Source: Rebecca billardiae RCC1528
Taxonomy: Eukaryota > Haptophyta
DNA: 64,000 nt
Direction: 5' to 3'
Assembly: GCA_965240325.2 (NCBI GenBank)
Contig: OZ251235.1
Span: forward strand, 124,001-188,000
Part shown: positions 22,471-33,585 of the stretch, piece after piece
Numbering within the stretch: the first letter of the stretch is position 1
Layout of the letters: each line of letters opens with the position of its first letter
The notes under the pieces: generated by a model
The model's database searches: none
The model's input: the letters and a program-made list of their open reading frames with translations, nothing else
What the model was told of the DNA's origin: nothing
Made by a program: the position numbers and the translations under genes

Positions 22471-23631
22471 ATGGCGGCGGCGATGATGGTGGTGGCTCCC
22501 GCGCCTGAGCCGCCCGAGAGCACGCTTGAACGCGACCTGCTGGATGCAGAGCGATTGGAGGCGCTCAAACGATGCGACACGCGCAGGGTGTCGTACAACC
22601 CGCACTCGTTTGCCTTGGTCGCCAACCTGCGCGGCCGGAACACCGGCATGCTCGCGTGGCCGCTTGCAGGGCTCGCGTGCTGGTATGTCGCGATGGTCGC
22701 GGTGTTGACCGTGTCTCCAGACCGCGAGGTGTTGGCGGTCTGGTTCGACCCGATCGAGAGTCTCGTCATCCCGCTCCTGGGCGACGTCGTCGCATTCCTC
22801 CTCGTCTTCCGCATCGGCCGCGCCGCCGTGCGGTTCTGGGATGCCCGCGCGGCCGCGGGCGACATCATCCTCAATGCGCGGACGCTCTCGGCCGAGGCTC
22901 TCATGCTTCGGCCGGCGGACGATGCCGCGCGAGCCGACCTGGCGCGTTGGATGTGCGCCATGCCAGTCGCCATCAAGAACCACCTGCGCGCGCTGGCCGA
23001 TGCCGGCCCCGCGGGATGCTTGCCCTTGGGGGCCAAGCCTGTGCAGCCCTTCAGCTCGCCCAAACCGCCATTCAGCAGAGCGACGCGGCTGATGGAGCTT
23101 GTACCCGCACTGTCTGCGATGGAAGCTGCGGCGGTGCTGGACGCGCGCAACCCGCCGCTCCTCGTCGCCGTGCGCGTGCGCGAGGCCGCCGCGCGCGTCC
23201 TTGCCCAGGCGCGCCCCGAGCACGTGCAGCCGCTCGCGTACCGTGGCCTCGCGGACGCGCTCGACAGGATCGCCAAGGCGGCGGGGACGATGGAGCGGAT
23301 CGCGAACACGCCGCTGCCGTTCGTGTACGTCGCGCATCTGCGCACATTCCTGCTGCTCTTCCTCGCCGTGGCGCCACTGCCGGTCTTTTTAGCTTCCGGC
23401 TGGGCCGCGCTCGCGCCTGCGCTGCTCGCCGCGTGGGCCATGCTGGGCATCGAAGCGGCGGCCGTCGAGTGCGAGGCGCCGTTTCTAAGGAGGGCCAACC
23501 ACCTCGGGCTCGGAGCCCTCAGCATCACCGTCGCACGCGACATTGCGCAGGTGCTCCGCGACACGAGCGCCGCGCAGCGAACGCCGCTGGTCGTGCCCAC
23601 CGTGTCGCAGGCGGTCCCAGCAGCACTGTGA
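22471..23631 (+). CDS. Bestrophin-like (UPF0187/RFP-TM) anion channel
   Basis: 386 residues from the ATG at 22471; no ATG precedes it in frame. Bestrophins are pentameric chloride/bicarbonate channels; algal and plant members sit in thylakoid, plasma or other membranes. Features: a first membrane span (LAGLACWYVAMVAVLTV), a second (ESLVIPLLGDVVAFLLVFRI) followed by the family's GRAAVRFWDARAAAGDII, the late RIANTPLPFVYVAHLRTFLL block, two further spans, and GIEAAAVECEAPF with NHLGL near the end, matching the conserved 'E-x-P-F' region. Length suits the short bacterial/plant type. No clear plastid leader is visible, so location is open. Confidence 0.88.
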   Translation: MAAAMMVVAPAPEPPESTLERDLLDAERLEALKRCDTRRVSYNPHSFALVANLRGRNTGMLAWPLAGLACWYVAMVAVLTVSPDREVLAVWFDPIESLVIPLLGDVVAFLLVFRIGRAAVRFWDARAAAGDIILNARTLSAEALMLRPADDAARADLARWMCAMPVAIKNHLRALADAGPAGCLPLGAKPVQPFSSPKPPFSRATRLMELVPALSAMEAAAVLDARNPPLLVAVRVREAAARVLAQARPEHVQPLAYRGLADALDRIAKAAGTMERIANTPLPFVYVAHLRTFLLLFLAVAPLPVFLASGWAALAPALLAAWAMLGIEAAAVECEAPFLRRANHLGLGALSITVARDIAQVLRDTSAAQRTPLVVPTVSQAVPAAL

Positions 23632-24438
23632 GGCCCGTCATTCTCACTAATCTCAGACGACGGGGCATCCAGTTCCGTTGATTCATTATTCACCGCGCAT
23701 ATCGTCATCAAACTATCATCAGTGACTATACGCCGCGCCTGAGCATATCGTCTTTGAATGGGTATCAGTGGTTGAGGAAGTCGTCGCCCTGGCCGCTGAG
23801 GATGCCTGCGCTGCCCAACCGGGCACGTCTGGCGCGCCAGCGCCGCGCGCGGCTCTACGCCAGCGACGGCGGCACGGCGGCAATACTGCCACTCGTCCCA
23901 GCCGATGCTGACGCGCATACTGCCACTCGCAGACTCGTTGCCTGACTTGCCTCGGTGCCTCCAGCCCTCCACATTCCACAAAGTTCTTTTGAGAATTCTG
24001 AACTCTTACGGCCGTTGGAGGTGGGTTTTGATTGGTGACCTTAACTTTTTCGGCGGGTACCATAACCAACGGTACGAGTGACGGCCTTAAGTGGTCAGAT
24101 TCGACTCACACGATTTCGATTCGTCATTGATGATGATGGGTTGACGGACGACGACGACGACGACGCCCTATTAATCGAAGGCCGGCCCGGAGGTGATTTG
24201 GAACCCTTTTAGAGAGCAGTTGTTTACGTATCCCTATGATAGTCAGAGTAGTGAATAACTACTACTAGAGTTTTTAAACAATAGAGGAAGCGGCGGACGC
24301 CGGACTAATTCTCGTCAACGCGGTTTCACCGAAACATCACCGAACTGCCTTCCGACACACCGCCTGTGAGCGTGGTCCTCGCCCACGGCCCACACGCAAC
24401 CCAAACGCCGCGGCCCGAACGCAGCCTGAGCGAGCTCG
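23632..24438. other. Intergenic
   Basis: Separates the bestrophin-like and GARP genes, both on plus. It is AT-richer than the genes, with runs such as GACGACGACGACGACG near 24148. It presumably holds a 3' UTR and the GARP promoter. I find no gene. Confidence 0.5.
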
Positions 24439-25695
24439 ATGGGTCAGCATGAGAGAGATGCGCGTGCCACCAAGCCTCCGCGGGCGTCATGGACGCTCGA
24501 GCTGCACAGCAAGTTCGAGTCGGCCGTCCAGAGCCTCGGCGGCATTGGCCACGCCATGCCAGTCGCAATCATGGAGGAGATGGGCGTGCCTGGATTGACG
24601 AGGGAGCAGGTCAAGAGCCACCTTCAAAGGTACAAGAACAGCTTGCGGACAGCCTCATCAAGCGCGCCCAGTGCGACTGACGCCTCCTCGGGCCAGGATG
24701 GCGAAGTGTGGTGGCCGACGCAACACTACTCCGTCTGCAGCCTCGCCGCCAACGGCACGTGGTCCGAGCAGCAGGCGCACGTTCAGATGCCCGGACTCGA
24801 GGGTGGCGGGCGTATGCCTGGCCCGTATACGCCGCCATTCGCCGCCCGGATGCCCCCCGGCCCGCTAGGGACCAGAACTCGAATGGATGGCGTTGCGGCA
24901 ACAGCCGCCGATCAGCAGAGTGGTGGGAATCCTCCTCAGCCGCGTGTCCCTTTGTGGGAGCCATCGCATGAGAGCCACCCCGTCCACCCGCCCGGGTACA
25001 CGTATGCCTCGATACAGCAGCCTCCACCACGCACGCCGCAGATGCACGCCTGCGGACAGGTGCTCCCGCAGCAGCACGGGGCATTGGTGAGGCACGGCAC
25101 GTGGCTGCAGCCGCAGCAAGCTGAGCCATCTTCTTCTTACTGCGGCCACCACATGTCCAACGGCGGGATGATGATGACGGCAGTGGGGCCACACGGCGCG
25201 ATCGCAAACGCGGTGCCGCCCGTCAGAGCCCTGTCCGGCGCCGCTGTCCCAATACCCAGCCCGACCGCGCGCATGCATCAGCCCGCAGGCCATGAATCTT
25301 CACGCGGCTGGCACGCACAGCCCGGAGGTGGAGGAGCAGGCGGCAGCGGAGACGAAGCCCCCGTGTGCGCACGCACTGCCCGCCGCTTCGAGCGGCAGCT
25401 GCTTCCAGCACCAGCCTCGTGGAGTAACGGGGGCTCGATTGCAGCCGGGCACAGCGAAGACCTCGACGACGAGCGGAGCTGGTGTGAGCTCCGCCGCATC
25501 CACCACGAGCTTACTAATTCGCTTGACCAGCAGCTGGAGAGGGCACGGCACCATCCACGAGTGCGAGCAAAAGCTCTCCGGAGAGCGCGAAGGGAAGCGC
25601 TCAGCCTGCGGAGAGGCGCGTGGGCTCTGCTCAAGACATGTCAGGACTTGGAGCTGGAGATGATCTGCAAGGAGATGGACCCTGCCGCCGGCTGA
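24439..25695 (+). CDS. GARP / MYB-like (SHLQRYK) transcription factor
   Basis: 418 residues, no intron. Residues about 12-66 form a GARP (G2-like/ARR-B type) single MYB repeat: ASWTLELHSKFESAVQSLGG, then AIMEEMGVPGLTREQVKSH and LQRYK, with the SHLQ-K/R-Y-R/K signature in helix 3. GARP proteins bind DNA and regulate nutrient, cytokinin or light responses in plants and algae. The middle is Gln/Pro/His-rich and likely an activation region. The C-terminal 80 residues (WCELRRIHHELTNSLDQQLE then an Arg-rich helix and ALLKTCQDLELEMICKEM) could form a coiled coil for dimerisation. No phospho-receiver domain is present. Confidence 0.88.
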   Translation: MGQHERDARATKPPRASWTLELHSKFESAVQSLGGIGHAMPVAIMEEMGVPGLTREQVKSHLQRYKNSLRTASSSAPSATDASSGQDGEVWWPTQHYSVCSLAANGTWSEQQAHVQMPGLEGGGRMPGPYTPPFAARMPPGPLGTRTRMDGVAATAADQQSGGNPPQPRVPLWEPSHESHPVHPPGYTYASIQQPPPRTPQMHACGQVLPQQHGALVRHGTWLQPQQAEPSSSYCGHHMSNGGMMMTAVGPHGAIANAVPPVRALSGAAVPIPSPTARMHQPAGHESSRGWHAQPGGGGAGGSGDEAPVCARTARRFERQLLPAPASWSNGGSIAAGHSEDLDDERSWCELRRIHHELTNSLDQQLERARHHPRVRAKALRRARREALSLRRGAWALLKTCQDLELEMICKEMDPAAG

Positions 25696-26110
25696 GTAAG
25701 TCTCACACGCGCCGGCACGGCGGCCTCAGCCGCGCCCGTGGCCCGGCGGCCTGCGCGGCTGCGGCGCGGCAGCCGATCACGCGGAAATTCTGTGATGACG
25801 GATCAGCAGCTCATTCAGACTCAGGTCTCAGCATATCATATCGTCGTCAGAATGACGCGATGCGCGCAACCGTCGGACTGTGACGACGACTCGGCGGCGC
25901 GGCATATATAGTTAATAATAATACATCCGCGATATTAAAGCTGATTTAATCATTTAATTGGGCACTCGGCACGCCGAGCCGGCCACCGCGTGCAGTGGCC
26001 AGTGCGCAGGGAAGAGGGGTCGTCACTCGTCTCGTCGCGGCAGTCAGTCTCAGAGTCTGACTCTGTCGCGCGGATCCGCCTACTTCGGACAGCAGTCACA
26101 GGCGAGTAGC
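25696..26110. other. Intergenic, convergent gene ends
   Basis: Between convergent genes; includes a short AT-rich patch near 25905-25960 (TATATAGTTAATAATAATAC). I see no gene. Confidence 0.5.
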
Positions 26111-27250
26111 TCATGAGTCTAACGGCGGGCTTGCTGCTGTGATACCCTCGATGGAGGCCTTCTCAGTGGCGTCCGCCCTCTGCGTGCGCTTGCGCTGCGC
26201 TTCGATCGTCGCAACGAGCGCGAGACCCAGGTAGGCGGCGTTAATGATGTTGGACCAGTTGGTCAGATAGACCAGCATGTGTCCCTCTGGAGTATCCTCA
26301 ACAATCCAGATGAGGATGGCCAGCTGGAAGGCAAAGAGGACGGCGCGCACAGCGACGAATGAGCGAGGGGCGAGGAGCGGGCTCGAGCTGAATCGGTCCA
26401 CCCATTCGCCCCTCCCACCATCGATGGCGAGCGCCCCACGAGTGAGCTCGGCGCGCAGCCCCGCGCAGCCCGGCTTCTGAGCCGAGGGGAACAGCGCGGC
26501 TGCGGACACGCCCTGCCACCGCTTGAGCAAGGTCACGAGAAAGCTTGTCACCACGTGCGCCAGGGACGCGAGAATGATGCAAGCGACGACGAAGACGCCC
26601 GCGGACGCGGGCTCGTGCCACGAGTATACGTCGTAGATGTAGCCGCACCGGTCTGCAAACCTCGTCTCGCCCAGCTCCGTGCAGCCCGGCTGCCCGCCCT
26701 CAGGGCAATCGCACGGAATCTGCAGCCCGGTCGCGTGGAAGATGAGGCTCCAGCAGATGTACGTGAGCGCGTACAGGATGAGATAGACCACCTGCGGATT
26801 CGGGAGCGGAGACGACCGGCGCACCGTGGATCGCGCGGTCAGGCCCACCCGCGGTCGGTCGAGCGCTGGCCCACGGCCGGGGGCGCGCGCACAAGCCGCG
26901 CGCACATGTGCGAGAAGGAATGGCTGGGAGTTCAAGATCAGGTCGACGATGGTGAGCACCCAGTGGATGCCATGCCGGAACGGCTCGATTGGAGCGAGCC
27001 CATGCGCCGGGTTGTACAGCAACCACTGCGTGCGGCAACGGCGGGCATCAGCGGGGAGGGTGCGACCAAACAGTCATTTGGCGGTTGCGCGAGGGGCGAT
27101 GGCGAGGGCGACAGCCACGCGGCGCGCGCGCTGGCGCACCCAGTAGATGAGCCAGACCACAAATCCAGGCGACAGAGCGAGCGGGTACAGCAGCGTCGCC
27201 AGCCATGCGGCCGGCGAGGCGCGCGGGAACAGCGCGGGGTCCTCCGCCAT
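26111..27250 (-). CDS. Rolling-stone-like multi-pass membrane protein
   Basis: Exons 27250-27140, 27025-26906 and 26791-26111 (minus) give 303 residues, all junctions phase 0. At least six hydrophobic spans: LATLLYPLALSPGFVVWLIYW, HWVLTIVDLILNSQPFLLA, VVYLILYALTYICWSLIF, a central span (SAGVFVVACIILASLAHVV), AVRAVLFAFQLAILIWIV and LTNWSNIINAAYLGLALVAT. The 'YLTNWS' motif before the last span and the 'P/A-VVY-L-LY-x-Y-x-W-x-L-I-F' helix are typical of rolling stone/FAR-17a-like proteins, whose biochemical role is poorly known. A CDCPEGGQPGC loop faces one side. An upstream in-frame ATG at 27346 would add 32 residues. Divergent from the PLP-enzyme gene. Confidence 0.75.
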
Positions 27251-27378
27251 GGCCAGGCTTGGCGGTTGGCGGGCGTCCGCCGCCGGCGACTCGGCGGCGC
27301 GACCCGTCTTGAGTCTTGACGTGGCGGATCCACCCGGCATGCGCACTTATTTTCGTGAGCCTCCTCAGCGCGCGCACG
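27251..27378. promoter_or_regulatory. Shared divergent promoter region
   Basis: 128 bp between the start codons of the rolling-stone-like gene (minus) and the aminotransferase-class-IV gene (plus). A bidirectional promoter is the simplest reading. No TATA box is evident; a TTATTTTCG stretch lies about 27348-27356. Confidence 0.45.
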
Positions 27379-28350
27379 ATGGCGGCCGCCGATGCTGACG
27401 ACGGTGAGTGGTGCCTCTTGGAGGTGCGCGCTCGCTCCGTGCGCGCCGACGGCGAGCCGTGGATGGTTCCTCCCGCGTCGACACCCGGCCCCACTCGCAC
27501 CGTCCGCGCTTCGCCCACCGGCCGCTCCCAGACGCTTCTCTGGTCCGAGTACACAGGCGGGGCGTACCTGCTGGGTCGGCACCACGCACGGCTGTCGGCG
27601 TCAGCGCACGCGCTGGGGCTCGCATGCCCGAGTCTCGACGAGCTCCGCGCGCGGATCGATGACACAGTGCACGCCATTGACGGTGCCCGCGCGCCCCAGC
27701 GCGTGCGTGTGCTCCTGAGCAAGCATGACTCGGGTGGCGAGAGCGCGCAGACATACTCTCTCGCCATCCAGTGCACGGCGCTGGCCTCTGAGCCGCACGC
27801 GCGATTCCCGCTCGTCGACAAGTCGGCGGCACCCCTGCCGGTCGTTCTAGACCCCGTCGGCGTGTCCTCCTCCCTCCCCGAGCTGCGGCACAAGAGCACG
27901 CGCAGGCGAGTCTACGACGAGGCGCGCGCCCGCGCGGGCTGCACACGGCCGGGCGGCGCCTTTGATGCCCTGCTGGCCAACGAGAGGGGGGAGCTGACTG
28001 AGGCGTGCATCGCAAACCTCGCGATCGCAGACGCGACCGCGAAGCCGTGGCGGACGCCGCCGCTTGCGTGTGGCCTACTCTCCGGCGTCATGCGCGCAGA
28101 GCTGCTCGCGCAGGGCGTGCTGGTCGAGGGCGTGTGCACCGCCGCCGAGCTCCGCTCCATCGTCGCGAGCCAACGAGCGCCTCGCCGCGTACTGGACGAT
28201 GGCGCACATGGCGCGAGTGTCGGGCATGCGGCACGCCAGTATCCGCGCGTGTACTGCTTCAACTCGGTCCGCGGCGTCTATGAAGTGTCCGTAGCCTTGC
28301 CTGGAGACGAATCCCTCAGGCTGAGCCTTGCAGATGCTGACGATCAATGA
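27379..28350 (+). CDS. Class IV PLP aminotransferase fold, aminodeoxychorismate lyase-like
   Basis: 323 residues from the ATG at 27379. The best match is 4-amino-4-deoxychorismate lyase, which releases pyruvate to make p-aminobenzoate for folate. Signs: the PLP-binding lysine context LPELRHKSTRR (K172), then DALLANERGELTEACIANLA, the E-x-T-E/N-x-x-x-N-L-A segment that follows it in class IV enzymes, then TPPLACGLLSGVMRAELLAQ, which matches the 'P-P-l-x-x-GllpGv-R' block. The C-terminal FNSVRG resembles the family's NS-x-RG. The N-terminal half is more diverged. Branched-chain or D-amino-acid aminotransferases share the fold, but the missing first-domain features favour the lyase type. Confidence 0.8.
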   Translation: MAAADADDGEWCLLEVRARSVRADGEPWMVPPASTPGPTRTVRASPTGRSQTLLWSEYTGGAYLLGRHHARLSASAHALGLACPSLDELRARIDDTVHAIDGARAPQRVRVLLSKHDSGGESAQTYSLAIQCTALASEPHARFPLVDKSAAPLPVVLDPVGVSSSLPELRHKSTRRRVYDEARARAGCTRPGGAFDALLANERGELTEACIANLAIADATAKPWRTPPLACGLLSGVMRAELLAQGVLVEGVCTAAELRSIVASQRAPRRVLDDGAHGASVGHAARQYPRVYCFNSVRGVYEVSVALPGDESLRLSLADADDQ

Positions 28351-28605
28351 CCGACACTCCGGCGGCCAATACTACAAGCACAAGTTCAAAGTGACAAGGC
28401 ACGACCAAAGGGCCGTAGCACGACGACAGTGACTCACCCGGCTGAACTCCCGGTCGACCAGGCCCGGCCCTTGCGGTTGGGTCGACCGGGGGATCCAGAG
28501 CGGGCGGGGCGGGGCGGCCCGGACTGGTCGCGAAGCCACAACTCACAAGGGCCGTGACTCACAACCCCGACGCCCAGGACGACCGCAAACGGAAGCTCGG
28601 CGACG

Positions 28606-30861
28606 ATGACCGCGGCGTCGACGCCGGCGGCGCCGGGCACAGCGCTCACCGATGCCCAGAGAGAGCGCATGGCGCGCGCGCGAGCAGATGCCATCGCTCG
28701 CAAGGAGGCCCGCGCTGCCTCGCGCTCCGGCAGCGTGGCACCCCCGGCCGTCACGACGGTCGCGCCTCTGCCGGCCGTGGCGCCGCCGCTGCCGGCGCGC
28801 GCGCAGGAGCCCACCGCGACGATCGCCGCGTGGCTGCACGTCGACGACGCGAGTGCGGCGCCCCGCGAAGCGCTCGACGCGATCATTACCGCCTCGCCCT
28901 CGTGCGCGCTCGCGCGCGCGCGCCAAGACGCCGCGGCTCGCGATCAGCCGGGCGGCTCGAACAGCCCGCACCTTCCATCCGCGCGCGCCGAGCCGATTCT
29001 CGTGCTGACGATCGAGCACGTGGGCGAGGGTACGCCCGCCCCAATCGCGCGCGAGCTCGAGCGCATGGGCTGCGCGCGCGCAGACGCGCTCGCGGACAGC
29101 GTGCCCTTCCGCGCGCGCGCCACGCCGAGCGGCGCGCGCGTGCGGGGCTGGTGCCTTCCCCTCGAGGGCCATGACGCCATTGTGCGCGTCCTCGGCGCGT
29201 ACGCGCCGTCGGCGAGCCGGCCGCCGCGCGAAGGGGTCGTCGTGTACGGCCGCGCAGGCCACGCGGGCGCAAGCTCGGTGCAGCCGCTGCCTCCATGGCT
29301 GCTGCGCCTTTTTGCCCTGCCCGCGCAGCGGCCGAGCGCCGTGGCACCGCGCGGTGCGGGCAGTGGCGGAGCGGGCGAGGAGGGCGTGGATGCGGGATGG
29401 GCGGCGTTCCTCGCCTCCCCCGCCGGCCGATGCATCCCCGCCGCCCTCGCCGCCACGCTGCACGCGCACCAGCGCGCCGCCGTCGTCGAGATCGTGCTGG
29501 CACGCCAGGGCAGGTGCGCGTGTGACTGCGGCGACATCAGCGCCCCGCGCCGGCCTGCGCGGTCGCCTCACCTCCGCGTCCCCGCCGCGCGCCGCCCACT
29601 GAGCAGGAGCCTGCTGGCTGATGAGATGGGGCTGGGCAAGACACTCACGGCACTGGCAGTCGCGTGCGCGTACGGCGGCGCGCGCGGTCGAGAGGGCGCG
29701 GCGGAGGCGGCGGGCGCGGCTGCCGAGCGTGCGCCGCCTGCCCTCGAGCCGAGTGCGCGCCCTGCTGCTCCCGCGCTGCCCGTCGCACCCCCGGGCGGCG
29801 CGGGCGGCGGCGCGGCGCCACGAGCCGCCGCGCCGCGCGCCGCATCCGGCGCGGCCGAGCTCCCTCCCTGGTGCGGCAGCGGCGAGTGGCCACTGCTCGT
29901 GATCTGCCCGGCGGGCATGCGCGAGGCGTGGGCGCAGGCGCTCGAGCGCTGGGTGCCGCTCCTCGGCCCGACAGACATCCAGGCGCCCACCAGCACCTCC
30001 TCGGTGCTCAGGCCGGTGGCAGCGACCGTGCTCTCGCAGACGCTGCTGCCGCGGCTCGGCGCGCGCGTCGAGGCGTGCTACGCGGCGGCGGGCGCGCCCT
30101 TTGGCGTGGCGATCGTGGACGAGGTGCACCGCCTGTGCAACGAGTCGCTCACGCAGATGTGCATCGCGCGGCGGCTCACGCGCCGCGCGGCGCGGCTGCT
30201 GCTGCTGAGCGGCACGCCGATCGGCGACAGCCTGACGGAGGCGTGGCACCTGCTCGAGTGGCTGCGGGCGCACGACGTGTGCGCGGCGCTCGGCCTGAGC
30301 GCCGCGCTCTGGGCCGAGCGGTACACGCCCCTCGTGCCGAGCGCCGCGCCGGGCGGCGGCGGTGGCGGGCGCGGCGGGCGCGGCGGTGGCGCGCGCGGCG
30401 GGCGCGGCGTGCGCGCCGACCGCACCGCGGCCAATGCGTCGGAGCTGCACTTTGTGCTCACGCGGACGTGCATGGTGCGCAGGCTGAAGGGCGAGCTGCC
30501 CGGGGGCGCGCTGCCGCCCAAGCGCTCTGAGCGCGTGCGGCTGCGCGTGTGCAAGCGCGCCGAGCTCGCGGTGAGCGGGCGCGGCGCCCCAAGCAGCGTG
30601 CACGCGCTCGTGCAGCGCTGCCGCGCGGACGAGGAGGACGCGTGCGCCGACGACGCGGGCAGCGGCGCGCTCAGCGGGCTGAGCGAGTCGCAGCAGCACG
30701 CCCTCACGCTCTTCGCCGAGCTGCGCGCGGCGGAGGCGTGCGGCGCCGCCGAGCGCTCGATGCGGATGAACAGGCTGTGGATGGCGACGGGCGAGGCGAA
30801 GGTGGGCGCCGCCATCTGCTACCTCGCGCGCCGAGGCCTGCTGCGCGACGCGGCCGCCACA

Positions 30862-30896
<35 letters not shown>

Positions 30897-33585
30897 GCCG
30901 TCCGCCGCGGGCGCGGGCGCGGGCGCAGACGGCCGCGCGGCGGCGGAGGGAGACGACGGCGCGCTCGAGCGCCGCACCCTCCTCTTCGTGCGCCACCTGA
31001 GCGTGCTGCGCGCGCTGTGCACCGGGCTGCACACGCTGGGCGTGCCGCACGCAGCCATCCACGGCGCCATGCCCAGCGCCGAGCGGCTGGCGCTGTGCCG
31101 CACCTTCAACGGCGAGCTCAGCGCTGAGCCGCACTTGGCCGGCGCAGCCGCCGCCGCGGCCGGCGGCGTCGGCGGCGCCAAGGGTGGGCGCGGCGGCGAG
31201 GCGGGCGCGCGCGACGCGCGGCGCCCGGCGGTGATGCTGGCGACGATGGAGGCGTGCTCGGAGGGCCTCACGCTCACCGGCGCGACAGACGTGGTGTTCG
31301 CTGAGCTGCACTGGTGCGGCCAGCTGCTCAGGCAGGCGGAGGCGCGCGCGCACCGGCATGGACAGACGCGCGAGGTCTGCGTGCACTACCTGTGCTGGGA
31401 GGGCTCGCTCGACGAGTGGCTGTGGGGGACTGCCGTGCGCTCGCTCGGCACCAGCACGCGCGCGACGGACGGCGGCGCCCGCGCGGCAGAGGCGGCGCTG
31501 GCCGGCCCCGCGCTGCCTCGCGCCCGACCGCCGCGCACGCCGGGCCGCGCGCAGCCGGGCGCGGGGGCTGGCGCTGCCGAGGCGGACGCCGAGCCCGCGT
31601 GCGCGCGCGCGGCCGACTGCGGCGCCGACGCGGCCGCACGCGCCTCCGACGTGCCTCTTGCCTGCAGCACAGGGGCCGCGGCGGCGCCGGCCGCGGCGGC
31701 GCCGGTGACTTCCGACGCGGACGCGCCCGCAGCGCTCACGACCGCCTCAGCGGATGCGCCCGCGCAAATCGGCACGGAGCCAACGGCGGCACCGGCGGGC
31801 ACCGCCGCCACGGCGCTCTCCGCCGACTTCGCAGCGGCAGCCGGCACAGGGGCGGCCTCGGTGGCCGCCGTCGCGCCGTCGACGGCAGCCGACGCGCCCG
31901 CGCTCGCCGCCACGCCCGCGCACGGCGACGCGTCACTCCTGGACAGCTCCGCCATTTGCTCGGCGTCGTGCCTGCGGTTCGTCGTGTCGCGACTGTCTGG
32001 GCGCGCTCACCTGTGCGACCGCGCCGGCAGGCCGCTCGGCGCGAGCTTCTGTCCGCTCGAGGCGGCGGTGGCGCACGGCGCGACCGCAGCTGCGGTGGCG
32101 CAGGCGCTCGCGCCAGGCGCGGCAGACGCGCACGACGCGAGCAGCGCGCCCGCGCGCGGCGAGGCGGACGACGCCACCGTCGTCGCCGCCGCCGCCACCG
32201 CCGCCGCGCGTGGCGCGATGGCGGCCGCCTCGGATGCGTGCTGGCCCGCGCCCATCCTGCACGCACCGCCGCCGCTCCGGCACGCGTGCGCGCAGTTTGC
32301 GAGTGCGTGGACGTCCCTCGAGCCTCGGCTGCGGTACGAGTGCTCTCACTCGCTGCTGTGGCTGCCGCTGCCCGAGGCGGTGGACAGCATCCGCGCGGAG
32401 CGTACGGCGCACGTGGAGGCTGTGCCCGGGGGCGGGGCGAGCCGCACGCTTGAGCGCGGCGCGCTGCCGCTGAGGCCGCGGCCGCCGCCCGTCGGAGCGG
32501 CGGGGGAGGAGGGCGCGCTGGCTGAGGGCGCGCGCGGCGCAGAGCGCGCGCGGGAGGACGCCGAGCGCGGACGGATTGGGGACGAGTCGGCACCCGCGCC
32601 GGCTGCGCGCGCGCCGGCTGCTGCCCCAAGCCTCGCTGACTCCGACAGCGGCGCGCCCGCCCCGGGCCTAACGCGCGTGCAGCTGCGCTGGGGGATGCAC
32701 ACCCTGGCCGTCTGGCAGGACGCGCCGCTGGCGCCGCTCGCGGCAGCGGCCGCGCGGCTGCCCACGGGCAAGCTGGCCGCGGCGTGCGGCGGCGGCCTGC
32801 TCGCGCGCCAGTCGAAGCGCGCGAGCGGACAGCTCGTGCCCAGCGAGGTGGCCGCCAACGCGCGCCGCGCCGTGGACGTGGCGGTGGCGCTGGGCGCGGG
32901 CGTGCGCGTGCGGCACTGCCACTTCTGCGCGTGCGCCTTCGCGCCCGGCGTGCAGCTCGAGCCCTCGTCCGCCTTCTGCTCGGAGCGGTGCGCGCAGGAG
33001 TGGCACGTGCGCGTGCTGTGCAACCAGACGCGCCGCATCTGCTTCGAGCGCGACCGCGGCGTGTGCGCGCGCTGCGGTGCGGACATGCACGCGGCCTACC
33101 TCGCGATCCGACTGCTGAGCCCAGAGCAGCGCCGCGCGGAGCTCGTGCGCCGCTGCCCGGGGTTCGCCACCTCCGGCTGGCTGCGCCACGCGATGTTTGC
33201 GCCGCACGAGGGGCGGCTGTGGCACGCAGACCACGTCGTGCCCGTCAAGGACGGTGGCGGTGGGACGGGCGCGGACAACCTGCAGACGCTGTGCGTGCCG
33301 TGCCATCGGGGCAAGACGGCCAACGACGGGACAGCGGCCAGGCCGGCCGGGCGCCCCGGTGCGACGATGCAGCCCTGCGCGACCGGCTCGGCCGCGCCCC
33401 CCATGCCGAAACGCCCCAAGCTCGTGCTCGCCAAGCCGCAGCAGCCGCCGTGCGTGGCGACGACGGCTACGGTCATCGTCGTCGCAACTCCGATTCTCAT
33501 GACGACGATGACATCATTGATGACGAGATCGTGCACAACTGTGACGACAACGACGACGACGACGACAACGACGAACTACGAATGA
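28606..33585 (+). CDS. ZRANB3: ZRANB3-type SNF2 annealing helicase with C-terminal HNH nuclease
   Basis: One open frame of 1,659 residues. ZRANB3 remodels stalled replication forks and cuts DNA with its HNH domain. Seen here: Walker A in LLADEMGLGKT (about 334-344); Walker B DEVH (505-508); motif III LLLSGTP; helicase-C including ERRTLLFVRHLSVLRAL and AHRHGQ (to residue 920); an Ala-rich linker of about 450 residues; a zinc-like C-x-x-C then CSERC module (about 1437-1463); VCARCGADM; and the HNH core WHADHVVPVKDGGGG followed by DNLQTLCVPCH (about 1536-1570), very like animal ZRANB3. A stretch near 190 (RGWCLPLEGHDAIVRVL) faintly recalls the HARP module of SMARCAL1. A 93 bp segment (29514-29606) before Walker A looks like an in-frame intron; removing it gives RQGRSLLADEMGLGKT. 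The Thr-rich last 40 residues come from an (ACG)n run and may not be native. Confidence 0.9.

Noticed and set aside
28543-31386. Long open frame on minus opposite ZRANB3
   Set aside because: Compositional shadow: Ala/Arg-rich, no motifs, while the plus frame shows helicase motifs throughout.
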